This document shows, piece after piece, positions 1 through 11,459 of a stretch of DNA of 64,000 nt. Under the pieces are notes generated by a model. It had not been told where the DNA came from, ran no database searches, and saw nothing but the letters and a program-made list of their open reading frames with translations. This DNA is from Rhipidocladum racemiflorum (Eukaryota; Streptophyta; Magnoliopsida; Poales; Poaceae), in the NCBI GenBank assembly GCA_036346355.1, contig JAYEVF010000026.1:1178001-1242000 (forward strand), read 5' to 3'. Each line of letters starts with the position of its first letter. The stretch's first letter is position 1. The translations under genes were made by a program, and so were the position numbers.

Positions 1-240
1 CGCTCCTCGGGGCGACCAGCGAAGGTGCTCGCCCAAGGGACAGGTGGCGTCCAGGCCACTCCTCGGGGCGACCAGCGAAGGTGCTCGCCCAGAGGGCAGG
101 TGGCGTTCAGGCCACTCCTCGAGGCGACCAGCCACGGAGCTCGCCCAGAGGACAGGTGGCGTTCAGGCCACTCCTCGGGGCGACCAGCAAAGGTGCTCGC
201 CAAGAGGGCAGTGGCGTTCGAGCCACTCCTCGGCGTAGTT
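1..240 (+). repeat. U3 minisatellite, about 55-58 bp unit, 4+ copies
   Basis: GC-rich units contain GGCGACCAGC, GGTGCTCGCC and GGCCACTCCTCG in fixed order, about every 57 bases. The same array occurs in both other LTRs of this family, at 10205-10640 and 16700-17125. The short open frames through it exist only because the repeat lacks stops. Confidence 0.85.
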
Positions 241-581
241 CCCAAGAATCAACCCCCGTAATACGTACTTTCTGAGCGAAGGGTCAAGGGTATTTAATGC
301 GAGACGTGCGCATTAATTGCAGGCTGTGGTATGGCGGCGCGTCTTCCCTAGGCGCGCATTAATGATGGGTGGCGCCGAATCGACACCCCCTCTCTCCTGG
401 CGGAGCATGCAGGGGTGACAGACAGGCGGGGCCCAAGGCGAAGTCTAAGTCAGTTAGGACAAGACATTAAATGTGATGTAAGAGAGTATGACGGGTGCAT
501 TAAATGCACCAGAGTAATGCGTGTCAGGCAGCTTGCTTTACGCATAAGCTTGTAAGCCCCATGCGCCTCGGCCCGGCCCAG

Positions 582-590
582 TATAAAAGG
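582..590 (+). promoter_or_regulatory. TATA box of 5' LTR
   Basis: TATAAAAGG lies about 280 bases before the LTR end and is conserved in the other two LTRs (10981 and 17468). Transcription would start about 30 bases downstream and define the R region. Confidence 0.65.
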
Positions 591-868
591 GAGCTAGGAT
601 GCATGGGAGAAGGTTGTTGATGATTGGGTTGGCGAGAACTGAGAGGGTCTTCTTCCCGGCCTTGTAAGAACCTTGAACTCGGAGGAAACCACCAAGCGAG
701 GACTAGGGTTATTACTCCTTTGGAGGGCCCGAACACAGGTAAACTCGACTGTCTTCTTGCTTGCTTCCGATCCGTTCTTCCTGTCTTTGGAGCGGTTGCC
801 ACAAAAGCCCCGATCCGAATCTCTCAAGCACCCAGTCTTAGGGTGCCTGTTGGTTAGTAAGCCGACAG

Positions 869-886
869 TGGCGCGCCAGGGAGGGG
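869..886 (+). other. Primer binding site
   Basis: TGGCGCGCCAGGGAGGGG starts two bases after the LTR end. A PBS starting with TGG is the complement of a tRNA CCA end. I do not assign the tRNA species. Confidence 0.7.
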
Positions 887-929
887 CTTAGTGGTTAGAT
901 CGTTCCTTTCTTCCATTCCTTTTGGAGGA

Positions 930-2560
930 GTTTGCAAGAATCCGAAGATCATCCGGTATGGCGGAATCTCATCGTCAGTAGCGCCCTCCCGAGGAAAGCG
1001 GCGCCGGCCGATCTCGGCTCCGGTAAGGAAGTCGAGTCGGTGAGTCCTTCATGCGGCGGGAGGCGCGAGCCGCATCCAAGCCCGGAGTTCACCTGGTCCA
1101 ATCGGCGCTTCTTTGTTGGGGAAGATACCCCAATGCAAAGCCTTCATGCGGCCGATTGCTCTGGATCATCCTCCTGGTCCAACTAACGGGCGACACCCAG
1201 CCACCCCTTGGCTCCAGGACATTGCCCGTCTAGTGGACTCGGCCCAAGAAGAGTTCTTTGTGGCAATTCAGCCGGGCTTCCGGCGTCCTCCGCCAAGGAG
1301 TTCGTATGGTGGATGCACAAGCTTCCGATCGCTCTTTAGCGACCTCTCCGCCGCGAGCCGGGATAAAGGGAAGGGAGTACTGGCTGCAGCCCCCTCTGCA
1401 ACAGGGGGGCGTGCACAAGCTTCCGCATCTTCCCGCGGTACTCCCATGCCGGAGGAGAACCGCGGGGATCTAAGGGCACGCCTCAATGAGGCGGCTCCAG
1501 CGAGCGGCGATCTGCGTCAAGTTCTTCTGAGGCGTCATCCGCAACAACGCGCCGAACCCCATTGCCGGGTCGGTCGGAGAAGGGGCTTCCCTTCCGACTG
1601 GGAGAGTGTAGACTCGCACTCCTCGACCCCATCTCGAGTCGTGGGGCTGGTGGGCGACACTACTCCCCATATAATGTTGGGTGCAGGCGTTTTCCCTCCG
1701 TCTCGCCAATCGGCGTGGCGTAAAGATTTCGTCCGCGCCCATCGAGAAGTATGACGGCACCACCAACCCTGAAGAATTCCTGCAGATTTATACGACGGTG
1801 GTGCGTCTTTGCCGGGGTCGAGATAGAGTTATGGCCAACTACTTCCCGATGTCGCCGACAGTTCGCCCGCTCTCGTGCCGAACCTTCCTCGGGGTTCGGT
1901 ACACTCGTGGGAGGAAGCGTGCGACATTTTGTCGCCAACTTTCAGGGCTCCTACGCTCAACCGGGTGTGGAGGGCGACCTCCACGCTTTGGAGCAGAGGG
2001 AGGGGAGTCCCCGAGGGAGTTTATTCGGCGGTTTAGCCATCGCCGCAACCACGATCCCCGGATCTCTGAGCGATCGGTTATTATTGCGTTCGGAGGGTTA
2101 GGGATCGAAGATGCGGGAGAAGATGGCTACCCGCATCATCGCTACCACTTCCGAAGCTTTTCTCCCTGGCTCACAAGTGTGCCCGGGCGTGGAGGCTTCG
2201 GAAGGGTGCATCGAGCCCTCAAACCCTGGCGAAGCCGGGCGTCGAAGTCCTCCGGCCGTAAAAGAAGAAGCGCAAGGAGGCCGTCGCCGAGAGGTTTTGG
2301 TGGCCGATCCGGAAGCCAAGCCTCGGGCGCGACGATCGAGGAGCGAAGGAGAGATCGCCGGGACCAACGAGACAATCGCGAGGATCGCCGTTCTCCCCGC
2401 CGTGAAGACGGCGAGGGCAAGCCATCTTGCCCCATCCACCGCACAAATGGGCACGACTTGGAAGATTGTCGAGGTTGTATCCAAGTTGGTGGAAAAGCGG
2501 CTCAAGAAGCGCCGCGAAAAGGATCGCGAAGATAATGGCAGCGAAGATGACACCCACCGG
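930..2560 (+). pseudogene. gag of element A, frameshifted
   Basis: This is the structural (capsid-nucleocapsid) region. Visible pieces, in shifting frames, are the gag core motif EKYDGTTNPEEFLQIYTTV near 1745, then VANFQGSYAQPGVEGDLHAL near 1932, then REKMATR near 2115. A zinc-knuckle-like segment CPIHRTNGHDLEDCRG lies near 2430. These are typical of Tat-type retrotransposon gag. Basic, Arg/Lys-rich sequence lies between 2220 and 2400. No single frame covers the gene and at least four frame changes are needed. The start codon cannot be fixed. GC-rich indels may partly be consensus errors. Confidence 0.75.
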
Positions 2561-2689
2561 CTTTCCAACAAGCCGAGCACACGGTGGCATACATTCATGG
2601 GGGTTCGCCACCTACTCTTCCAACTCGCGGTACAAGCGAGTGAGGACAGTGTGTGCCACCATGCGAGCCCGGACGAGTCGGCTGCTGAA

Positions 2690-5600
2690 GTGGTCGGATC
2701 AATCGATCACTTTCAGTCGGGCCGACCACCCGGCGAACACTTCAGGCCCAAACCATCTCCCGATCGTGGTCGCCCCTACGGTCAGGAATGCGAAGCTTGG
2801 GCGAGTACTAGTTGAGGGAGGAAGTGCCATCAACCTGCTGTCGGTCGGGGCGTATCAAGCACTCCAAATACCTTATGAAGAACTGCGCCCCGCACCGCTT
2901 TTTTATGGAATTGCCCTCGGGATGGGCCTAATGCCCCTGGGACAAGTCCAGCTGCCGTCACGTTCGGAAGCTGAAAACTTCCGGACGGAACTCATCAACC
3001 GAGGTCGCCGACTTCGACCTCCCTTAGCATACGCTGCTTGGCCGCCGGCGCTAGTCAAATTCATGGCGATTCGCATCATGCTTATTTGCTGATGAAGATC
3101 CTGGGCGAAGGGCCCAATTGTGGTAAAGGTGGACAAGCTCGAAGCCTTGCGCCTCGATAAGCAAGTGCAAGACTTATTTGGAGCCGCTGTTCGGCGCGTG
3201 GCCTGAAAGACCCCTCGAGTGCTCCCCGGCCAAGGCCAGCGCTTCACCAGTCCCTTGGGTGAGGTGAAGGTGGTCCCCGTGGGTGAGGAAGGCTCGGGCA
3301 AGGTGAGAATTGGCGCCGATCTCGGCGCCAAATAGGAAAACGCGCTCGTCACCTTCCTCCGGTCTAATCTAGATGTGTTCTTTGGGAACCATCTGAAATG
3401 ACCGGGGTCCCTAGGGAGGTGATCGAGCACCGGTTGGCAACGCTACCTGGAGCGCACCCAGTCAGACAGAAGATCCGGAGGCAGGCGCCAGAGCGACAAG
3501 AGGCCAGTCGGGAAGAAGTGGAGAAGCTATTGCAAGCCGGAGTTGTGCGGGAAGCCGCCTACCCTGAGTGGTAGCTAACCCGTGCTCGTAAAGAAGTCCA
3601 ATGGGAAGTGGCGAATGTGTATAGACTTTACCGACCTCAATAAAGCCTGCCCTAAGGACCCTTACCCTCCGCCTAGGATTGACCTCGTTGTCGATTCTAC
3701 GGCGAGGATGTGAAGCTCTATGCTTCCTAGACGCCTACTCGTGATATCATCAGTTAGAATGGCGCAGAAGACGAAGAAAAGACTGACCTTTGTGACCTCT
3801 TTTGGTGTGTCTTGTTATGTTCGAATGCCTTTTGGGTTGAAGAATGCCGGATCTACCTACCAATGAGCCATGCATATTGTATTCAAGTCACAAATTGGGA
3901 AGAACACGGAGGTATATGTTGATGACTTGGTGATAAAAGCTAAGGCCACTGATGGGTTGGTTGAAGATCTGGAGGAAACTTTCTCCCATCTCGGCACTCT
4001 TGCTTAAAGTCAATCTGAGAAGTGCGTGTTCTGGTGTCATCTGGGAAGTTGCTTGGCTTCCTGGTCTCCACCAGCGGGATCAAGCCAATCCAGCACAAGA
4101 TTGAAGCAATTGAACGAATGAAGCCACTGTCCGCTCAAGCGGCTTGATGCTTAGTCGTCTTTGGCCTCCTCGGCCAGGTTCATAGCTCTTGGGGAGAAAA
4201 GTCTCCCATTGTTCAAGCCGATGAAGAAGACTAATTCCTTCGAGTGGACCCGGAAGCCCAGCGGCATTTGAAGATCTCAAGAAGTATCTCTCCTGCGCCT
4301 CCTGTCTTTGGTCGCCCACGAGCACAGTGAGCCGCTTCTCCTTTATGTAGCGGCAAGCCCTCGGCGATGAGTGCAGCACTAGTAGCGAGCGAGAGGCGTC
4401 TGGCCGGCCGGTCTATTATGTGAGCAAGGTGCTTTGCATGATGCTGAAACTAGGTATCCCTGTGCCCGAGAAAATGGTGTATCTTTGTCTTTGGTGGCAT
4501 CAAGAAAGTCTGCGACATTATTTCCAAGGAAGGAGATCACTGTGGTCTCCTCGTATCCTCTGCGGAGATCCTTCACAATCGTGAAGTCAAGGTCGTATCG
4601 CCAAGTGGTCTCAGCCGATTGGGGAATTTGGCTTCAAATTTGCCCCCTGCTGCTATCAAGAGTCAAAGATCGGCGGACTTCATTGTTGAATGGACTCGGC
4701 GAGATGGGGAAGATAAGGAAGTCCCCGTGCCCACGCCTTGGGCGCTCCTCTTCGATGGATCCTTCAGGCTCGAGGCGCGAAGTGGGTTCCTCTGGTCTCC
4801 CGACCGAGACCCCTCAAATATATAGTCGCCTGGACTTTAAAGCTACCAACAATGTTGCGGAATACGAAGGATTCTTTGGTGGGCTCGAGCTGCCGCAGCC
4901 ATCGGCATACTGGCGCCCTCTGATTAAAGGCGATTCTTTCTTTGGTCATCAACCAGGCAAGGAAGGACTTCACCGCCTCCGATCCCGTCATGGCAGCTTA
5001 CAGCGGAGGTTAGAAAGATGGAGAGACACTTGAAGGGCTAGGGTATACACACATACCCGTGCGACAATTATTTAGCGGACGAGCTCGCTCATTTCGCCTC
5101 GACAAGAGCCCCTGTTCGGTCGGAGTCTTTGAAGAAAGGCTTCCGCGACCGCCCATCTCAGCCCAGCCTTCTGCGGTGGGGAGGATGGTGATCTTTGCTT
5201 CAGCCCTCACCTCGGATGGGAAAGCGGCGACGCCTATCGCAACCTCCGTTTACGGTGGGGACGATGGTGGCGCCGCCCGGCCAGCGTTGCAGGAGGAAAA
5301 GTGGCACCCGGTGGAAACGCTTGGCAGCTGAGTACCCGGACGATCACTCTGTGGTCGCCGTGCTTGACCGGGAAGGCACATGGATGGACCCGATCCTGGC
5401 CTACTGCGGGATCAAGTATGCCCGACGATGATGCGTCGGCAGAAGATAGCGCGGAAGGCCAAAGCGCTACACCCTGGTAGATGGGGACCTATCTGGCCGG
5501 GGTGAAAGCGGAGTTCTTCTCAAGTGCATCACTCGGGAAGAGGGAAGCATTTTGCTTTCGATATCCATGGAGGCGTGTCTGGAGCCATTTTCGGTCGGAA

Positions 5601-6590
5601 CCTGGTGGGAAAAGCTTTCGCCACGGGTTCTATTGGCCAACCGCCTCCAGGATGCTTGCGAGCTGGTGAGGAGATGCGGCGTGCGATTCCACGCCAAGCA
5701 AATCCACCAACCAGCCCAAGCTCTGCAAACCATCCCGCTCTCATGGCCCTTCGCGTGCAGGGTGGATATCCTGAGTCCGTTCGCGGGCCACGAGGAGGCT
5801 ACACTCATCTGTTCATCGCCATTGACAAGTTCACCAAGTGGGTGGAAGCTGAAGCCGTGAGAACCATTACCGCCACAGCCGCGGTCAAGTTCATGCGAGG
5901 GATCTTCGCCCGCTTCGGGGTCGCCAACCGTATCATCACCGACAATGGCGCCCGATTCACGGCGCCGCTTTTACGGACTTTGCGAAGAAATGGGCACGAA
6001 GGTCTGCTTTGCCTCCGTTGCCCATCCAAGAAGCAACGGCCAAGTTGAGCGAGCCAATGCACCTTTGAAGGGCCTCAAGACTCGGCGTTTGATCGACTTC
6101 ACCAGCGTGGCTCACGGTGGGTTGAAGAACTCCAGCTGATCTTGTGGTCACTCGGACCACTCCCGGTAGGGCTCTAGGAGAGACTCCATTCTTTACGGTT
6201 TACGGAGCGGAGGTGTCCTCCCTTCAGAATTGACATTTGGGTGCGCCCGCGTTCTTTGCGTTCGCGGAAGAAGATCAGGAAGAGATGCGCCAAGACGATG
6301 TCAATCTCCTGGAAGAAGCAGGGATCGTGCGGCCCTGCGCCGCTTCGTATCAGCAAAGCCTCGGGAGGTACCACGCCGCCCGGTCGGTGAGAGAACATCG
6401 CGATGGGCGACTGGTCTTGCGAAAGATTCGATCGCAGGTGGGTTGCACAAATCTGTCTCCCGAGTGGGAGGGCCCCTTTAAGGTGGTTTCGAGTCTCGAC
6501 CGGCGGTCAGGTTGGCCACCGAGGCGAGGAGGAACTGCGAACTCGCAGAATATAGAGAACTGCGCAAGTTCTACCCTTGAACGGTTGTAA
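2690..6590 (+). pseudogene. pol of element A: protease, RT, two RNase H remnants, integrase
   Basis: Domains appear in order but broken. The protease region near 2800 has VLVEGGSAINLLS, where the usual DGG is EGG. RT follows at about 3400-4000 and its catalytic YVDD lies at 3914-3925. A Ty3-type RNase H remnant is near 4200-4600. A second, Tat-type RNase H follows: LLFDGS near 4747 and FKATNNVAEYEGF near 4834. Integrase shows FIAIDKFTKWVEAEAV near 5812, ITDNGARFT near 5935 and PRSNGQVERAN near 6027, matching D, D and E of the catalytic triad. The C-terminal part ends near 6587 with LSPEWEGPFKVV. Many frameshifts and stops make it non-functional. The next feature downstream is the antisense ORF. 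Confidence 0.85.
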
Positions 6591-7255
6591 GTTTCAGTGT
6601 TTTGTTCCTCGCGCCGGTCGAATCATGTCTGCTTTGCTTGACTAGCCGGGGAACAACCGTTGTTCGTAAATTAAGTATTACGTTCCGTTGTTTTTAGCGA
6701 TTACTTCATGCCTTTCAGTTCTGTGTTTTATGGCAAAGTGTTGAGGCGATCACTCTAGTCCGCTCGATCTGTGGCGCCCGATGGCAAAGGCGGGACCACT
6801 CTGTAAGTGCGGCGAACAGGATTGGGCAATTGGGCGGCTGGTTTGAACTCAGCTCCCGGCACGGTCATGACACTCCGGGTGTCCCCGTGGGGGCTGGCGA
6901 TTTAAACATCTTGCTACCAAAGCCTACATCTGTCACGTCTTACACCGTGTCCGCTTGCGAGCCCACAAGGGTACGCGTGTCGTTTGCAGGATCAAAGCAA
7001 CGAAAAGAATCGCCGGACACAAGGGGTGTTTTACTCCCTTCTTTTTTCCTTCTAAGCCTTAAGCGAAGCGTTAGCATTCAAGTTAATCTTGGCGATCGAT
7101 AGGTGGAAGGCTAAGAAGACAAGTTAAACATTCTTTGAATAGGTCTAAAAAATGTCATGTCTATTCCATGAAAGTGCTTTACAAAAGTTGTTGCAGGACA
7201 GCAAGTTAAAAAGAGAAAGAAAGAAAGGAGAAAGGGAAGAAGGGTCTAGGCTATC
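6591..7255. other. Non-coding spacer between pol and antisense ORF
   Basis: No domain or convincing ORF is seen on either strand. It contains purine-rich AAAGAGAAAGAAAGAAAGG near 7209. In Tat elements this is the usual space between integrase and the end of the antisense gene. Confidence 0.5.
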
Positions 7256-9819
7256 CTATCCTTCTTCCTCCTCGTCCGCCACTGCACGGTACTCTGCGAG
7301 GGTCTTCCGCAAAGAAGTCCGGCGTCCGAGCGCCCGATGCCACGTCTTCTGCTGCTTGCTTCCGGTAGCGAGGTTGACCATCTCGGTGAGCGGCGGCGTG
7401 GTCGGCGGCCGCTACACCCTTGCCTCCGCCTCCGCCTGATCTCCTTCAATCCCTGGGACGGCAGCAGAGGATCAAAGTTGGCGCCCTTGGACGCCGCAGC
7501 GACGCCAAAACGAACGCCGCAGCGATAGCGGCCACGCTCTGCGGCGTCCTTCCTGAGTGGACCGGCTGGCGGGCGGCGGAAGCCGGCGGTGAAGTCCGCG
7601 ATCCGGCCGAGGCGGCGTAGTGCGGCCGCCTGCTCGATGGCGCTTGCTGCACCAACCCGATGGAAGCGAGGTACATCCTCCATCCGGCCGGCGTACCTCG
7701 GCATCCGCATGAGTGTCCGCTTTCGGATCGATGCGGTTAAATCATTGCGCCTCGAGCTCTTCCATGAGCTTCGGCGGCGCGAGTGGCTCCCCGCTCCCGC
7801 TCCCCACGGCTCCGCTCCTTCCTTTCCACTTTCGATCATATAAATCAGCCACCTCTGCCGGGAGGCCGATCGATCTCTTGGCGTCGGCCGGCCGTTGCTG
7901 CTCGGCGTAAAGCGGTGGCTGGTGTGGGAGTAGAGCTGTCCAAGCGGCGGCGGTGCATAAATGCGTCGCCGAAGGAACGGAGTCAGCGAGAGATCCGAGT
8001 GGCTGTTTGTAGCCCCAGCGCCTCTGGCTGCAGCCAGCGGCGGCAGCCGGCAGTGCATGCGATCGCCGGCTTCTTCTCGTCTGGCGGATCATTCTTTGCT
8101 CCGTCACTACCTCGCCCCCGATGCGCCCGGCCCTTGAAGCGGTCTGCGGCGGAGTGCCAGAACAAGCAAAAGCAAGCAAAGGTAAGGCTCCATTCGAAGG
8201 TTAAAAGTTTTACCGTCCCTTTTTTGTGTGTTTTGTGTTTCAAGGATTACAGTACTGGCCGAGGCCTCGGAAACCGAGGCACTCCGAGGCGAACCCGCCC
8301 CTCGAGGCACCGCGGCCTCGGTGGCGGCGAGGCGAGGACCGCTCCACCGGAAGCGGCCAGCGGAGTCAACGCCCGATGGATCCTCACCGGCGGCCAGCTG
8401 GCGGTCGGCCGGCGGTAGTGGCGGTGGCGGCGAAGATCTTTGCGCGGTGGGTCCGCCAGCGGCCGCTGGATCGGCCGCCGGCGGTGGCGATGGCAACAGC
8501 TGCAGCGCCCGGTCGATCGCCAGCCAGCTCGGCGGGTCGGCCGCCCGGCGATGGCGGTAGTGATGGAGGAAAAGCGCGCCGGCTGGTCGGCCATTGGCGG
8601 CGCTGTGAACGATTCGAACGGCGATGGTGGCGGAGGCGGAAGCGTCGCGACCGTTGATGAAGAACCCCGCGGTGAGAGGAAGTCCCGATGGCGAGGCTGC
8701 TTTGGAGAATCCGGCGGCGGCTGGCGAAGATAGCCACGATAGCGTGATCGGTGGGCGTTCCGGATGAGGGCGATGTAAATCGGCGGGGCGCTTGTTCCTC
8801 CACAGTCGCCATTGTAGGAGTGCCGCGGATTATCAGGGGCCCTTGATGGACGATGATGGGCGTCCCCATGGCGTCCATCTTGGGCATCGCCTTGACGATC
8901 TCCGCCCGATCCCGAGGCTGCATGTCGCAGAGTGGAAGCGCAGCCTCGGGGAAGGGTGGAACGTTGCTCAACTGGCCCAGTCGCCCCATCCAGGAAGCGA
9001 TCTGCGCGGCGTCCAGCTCTCCCACGGCTGACAAAAAAAAAAAAAAAATGATGAAAGAATGATGATGATAAAGAAGGAAAGTATAAGAGCTTACCTCCAG
9101 GAATCGTCCGAGTCCCGTCATCCACGCCCAGATAGTGCCAGGCTGGACGGTGGCGGCGGCGCAAAGGACTAATCCTCCGACACGAAGTCCCGAGAACCAT
9201 GCCTCCGGCCAGCCCGTCTGTCGCAGCCGATCAACCCGAGCCAACATTGCAAGTAGCTCGGGCGTATCGGCGACCAAAGATCCCCAGTCAGATTTGCTGC
9301 CCACCGCTCCGGTGGGAAGCCCCAGGGCTTCAATGCCGCTATCGTCTTCAACATACAACCATTCGTGGCGCCACATTTTCCAGCTGGATCGGGTCTCCAT
9401 TGGAATGTAGCGGCGCAGCGGCCCGATCTCTAAGTCGCGAGATGGCAGCACCGGAGATGCTTTGGAGCCACCTGGCCGACGCGAGCGAGAAGAAGTAGCG
9501 GAAAAGGAGAAGATTGGGCATTACCCCTATGAACATCTCTCTCACGAAGTGGGCAAAGGCGGAGAGGAGCACAATGGAGTTAGGGGAAGGTGGATGTTGT
9601 GAATGTCATAGAAGTTGAGGACGGCGATGTAGAAGTCCGAGATGGCGAGACCAAGCCCGCCATCATCGCCAGAACAAAGAAGATGACTTCCCGGATCGGG
9701 CGGTGAGCGGCGATCCCGGCCGCATCTTGGAGAGGCGCGTGGCGATCACCTTGGAGCATTTAGCGGCGGCGTTCTCTTCCACAGATTGAAGGAGGGAGGG
9801 CAGGAGTCGGAGAGGCCAT
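7256..9819 (-). pseudogene. Antisense ORF (aORF) of element A, gypsy-type putative transposase-like family
   Basis: The gene is read on the - strand, opposite to gag-pol. The N-terminal half carries ISDFYIAVLNFYDIHNIHL (about 9650-9580), then WRHEWLYVEDDSGIEALGLP (about 9375-9310). These resemble the plant domain called 'putative gypsy type transposon' (Transposase_28). An intron at 9028-9094 fits GT-AG on the - strand. Exon 2 has MGRLGQLSNVPPFPEAALP, then a Pro-rich linker, then coiled-coil sequence. The end LRKTLAEYRAVADEEEEG stops at 7256. The start chosen is ATG at 9819, 82 bases after a TATA box. Frameshifts near 9800-9580 and 8300-7300 break it. The function of this family is unknown. 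The second copy is at 13845-16318. Confidence 0.75.
8182..8244 (+). other. Possible + strand intron inside the antisense ORF
   Basis: The + strand has GTAAGG and a T-rich tract ending in TTTCAAG; the duplicate copy reads GTGTTTCAG. The protein-coding signals here are on the - strand, so this may be chance or a real sense transcript. See findings. Confidence 0.3.
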
Positions 9820-9900
9820 CGAGAATCAGCTAAAGCGAGAAAAAGCTAAAGCGAGGAAGGAGCAGAGGCGAAAGCGAAACGGAACATGCCCCCGTGCTGC

Positions 9901-9910
9901 TTATTTATAA
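9901..9910 (-). promoter_or_regulatory. TATA box for the antisense ORF
   Basis: On the - strand this reads TTATAAATAA, 82 bases before the ATG at 9819. It is kept in the duplicate at 16399-16408, and a similar TTATAAATGA serves the antisense gene of element B at 59454. Confidence 0.55.
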
Positions 9911-10204
9911 GAATTCAAGGGAGAGCTGGCGGGAAAAAGTCGAAGAGACGCAGCGGTTCGGATGCGGGAAAACCAAAGCATTTTTCAAGGAAGTGGGCAC
10001 GTCCACGAAGCCCTTGAAGCCACGCGATATCCACCTCGGGACCGGAAAAAGAGGCAAGTTTTTAAAGACCCGCGGCGTGCGTGGGCATTTATGGCCCCAC
10101 CCGGAGATTGAACCGTTCGACGAAGAAAAAGAAAGAATAAAGACACTCTGGGTGGGCAGGGGCTCTTGTCAGCGTAAGCGGGGGTACCCACGCACCGCGT
10201 GAAA

Positions 10205-10640
10205 TCTTGTCGCCAAGAGGGCAGTGGCGTTCGAGCCACTCCTCGAGGCGACCAGCCAAGGTGCTCGCCCAGAGGCGAGTGGCGTTGAGCCACTCCTGGG
10301 CGACCAGCCAAGGTGCTCGCCGAGAGAGGCGAGTGGCGTTGAGCCACTCCTCGGCGACCAGCCAAGAGTGCTCGCCCCGGGGGGCAGGTGGCGTTGAGCG
10401 CTCCTCAGGCGACCGGCGAGTGCTCGCCCAAAGGGCGAGTGGCGTCGAGCCACTCCTCGGCGACAGCGAAGGTGCTCGCCCAGAGGGCAGTGGCGTTCGA
10501 GCCACTCCTCGGCGACCAGCCCGCAGGCTTCGCCCGGAAGGGAGAGGTGGCGTTCAGGCCACTCCTCGGGGCGACCAGCAAAGGTGCTCGCCAAGAGGAC
10601 AGGTGGCGTTCAGGCCACTCCTCGGGGCGTAGTTCCCAAG
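10205..10640 (+). repeat. U3 minisatellite in LTR, about 8 units of 50-58 bp
   Basis: The motif is the same as at 1-240. Units differ by small indels and length. Confidence 0.85.
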
Positions 10641-10980
10641 AATCAACCCCGTAATCTGTGCTACAGGGCGAAGGGTCAAGGGTATTTAATGCGAGACGTG
10701 CGCATTAATTGTAGGGTGTGAAGGCTGTGGTATGGCGGCGCGTCTTCCCTAGGCGCGCATTAATGATGGGTGGCGCCGAATCGACATCCCCTCTCTCCTG
10801 GCGGAGCATGCGGGGGTAATGACAGACAAAGGGGCCCAAAGGCGAAGTCTAAGTCGATTAGGACAAGACATTAAATGTGATGTAAGAGAGTATGACGGGT
10901 GCATTAAATGCTGTAGTAACGTGTCAGGCGCTTGCTTTACGCAGCTTGTAAGCCCCATGCGCCTCGGCCCGGCCCAGAAG

Positions 10981-10990
10981 TATAAAAGGG
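10981..10990 (+). promoter_or_regulatory. TATA box of the 3' LTR (unit 1)
   Basis: TATAAAAGGG is in the same position as in the 5' LTR. Transcription from here would run into the PMD and GRF genes downstream. Confidence 0.55.
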
Positions 10991-11264
10991 AGCTAGGATG
11001 CATGGGAGAAGGTTGTTGATGATTGGGTTGGCGAGAACTGAGAGGTCTTCTTCCCGGCCTTGTAAGAACCTTGAACTCGAGAGGAAACCACCAAGCGAGG
11101 ACTAGGGTTATTACTCCTTTGGAGGGCCAGAACCTGGTAAACTCGACTGTCTTCTTGCTTGCTTCCACATCCCGTTCTTCTGTCTTTGGAGCGGTTGCCA
11201 CAAAAGCCCCAGTCCGAATCTCTCAAGCACCCAGTCTTAGGGTGCTCTGGTTAGTAATGGCCAG

Positions 11265-11459
11265 CGCCTTCCTCCAATGCATGAGTCTTTGTTGAGCCAT
11301 ACTCTCCGGAGCGCGTTCAGCGCCAATTTGGGTACCGGCAGTCTTTCCCTCCACCGCCTCCGACAGACTCCGAAAGCTCCCATGGGTATGTCGTTATATG
11401 TCACATTACTTTCACGCTTACTGTGGAAACCATTAATAACGTGTTAGATTGATCCGCAG
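11265..11459 (+). other. Upstream exon/intron remnant of the PMD-like gene
   Basis: A short open stretch runs to CCCATGG and a possible donor GTATGT near 11393. Then comes an AT-rich intron-like stretch and the acceptor CCGCAG at 11454-11459. The copy is at 17757-17951. The peptide is not recognised. Confidence 0.35.

Larger units (their letters stand above)
1..867 (+). repeat. 5' LTR of element A (left end outside window)
   Basis: It matches the LTRs at 10167-11264 and 16665-17756 over its whole length and ends in GCCGACA at 861-867, one base before the PBS. The full LTR should be about 1.09 kb, so roughly 225 bases lie left of the window. U3 holds the minisatellite and a TATA box; U5 runs to 867. 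Confidence 0.85.
1..11264 (+). mobile_element. Ty3/gypsy Tat-lineage LTR retrotransposon (element A), decayed
   Basis: Order on the + strand: partial 5' LTR, PBS, gag, protease-RT-RNase H-second RNase H-integrase, an antisense ORF, then a 3' LTR at 10167-11264. A second RNase H domain and an antisense ORF between pol and the 3' LTR are known traits of the Tat lineage. LTR ends are short inverted repeats: TGTCRGC at the start and GCCGACA at the end. Gag and pol are broken by many frameshifts and stops, so it is not autonomous. The true 5' end lies left of the window. Its right flank is a PMD-like gene fragment, so it probably inserted into or next to that gene. Lineage is inferred from domain order and motifs, not from a tree. 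Confidence 0.85.
10167..11264 (+). repeat. 3' LTR of element A (tandem unit 1)
   Basis: It starts TGTCAGCG after purine-rich GGGTGGGCAGGGGCT (PPT, about 10151-10164) and ends near GGCCAG at 11264. The last bases are damaged compared with GCCGACA in the other two LTRs. Length is about 1.1 kb. It contains the minisatellite at 10205-10640 and a TATA box at 10981-10990. Confidence 0.85.

Noticed and set aside
1..240. Evenly spaced repeats that could look like a CRISPR array
   Set aside because: Units are contiguous without unique spacers, recur in all three LTRs, and the genome is plant.
8247..9451. Long - strand frames of 300-350 codons taken as whole proteins
   Set aside because: They read through an intron (9028-9094) and the T/A tract next to it; only parts belong to the antisense gene and the frames conflict with each other.
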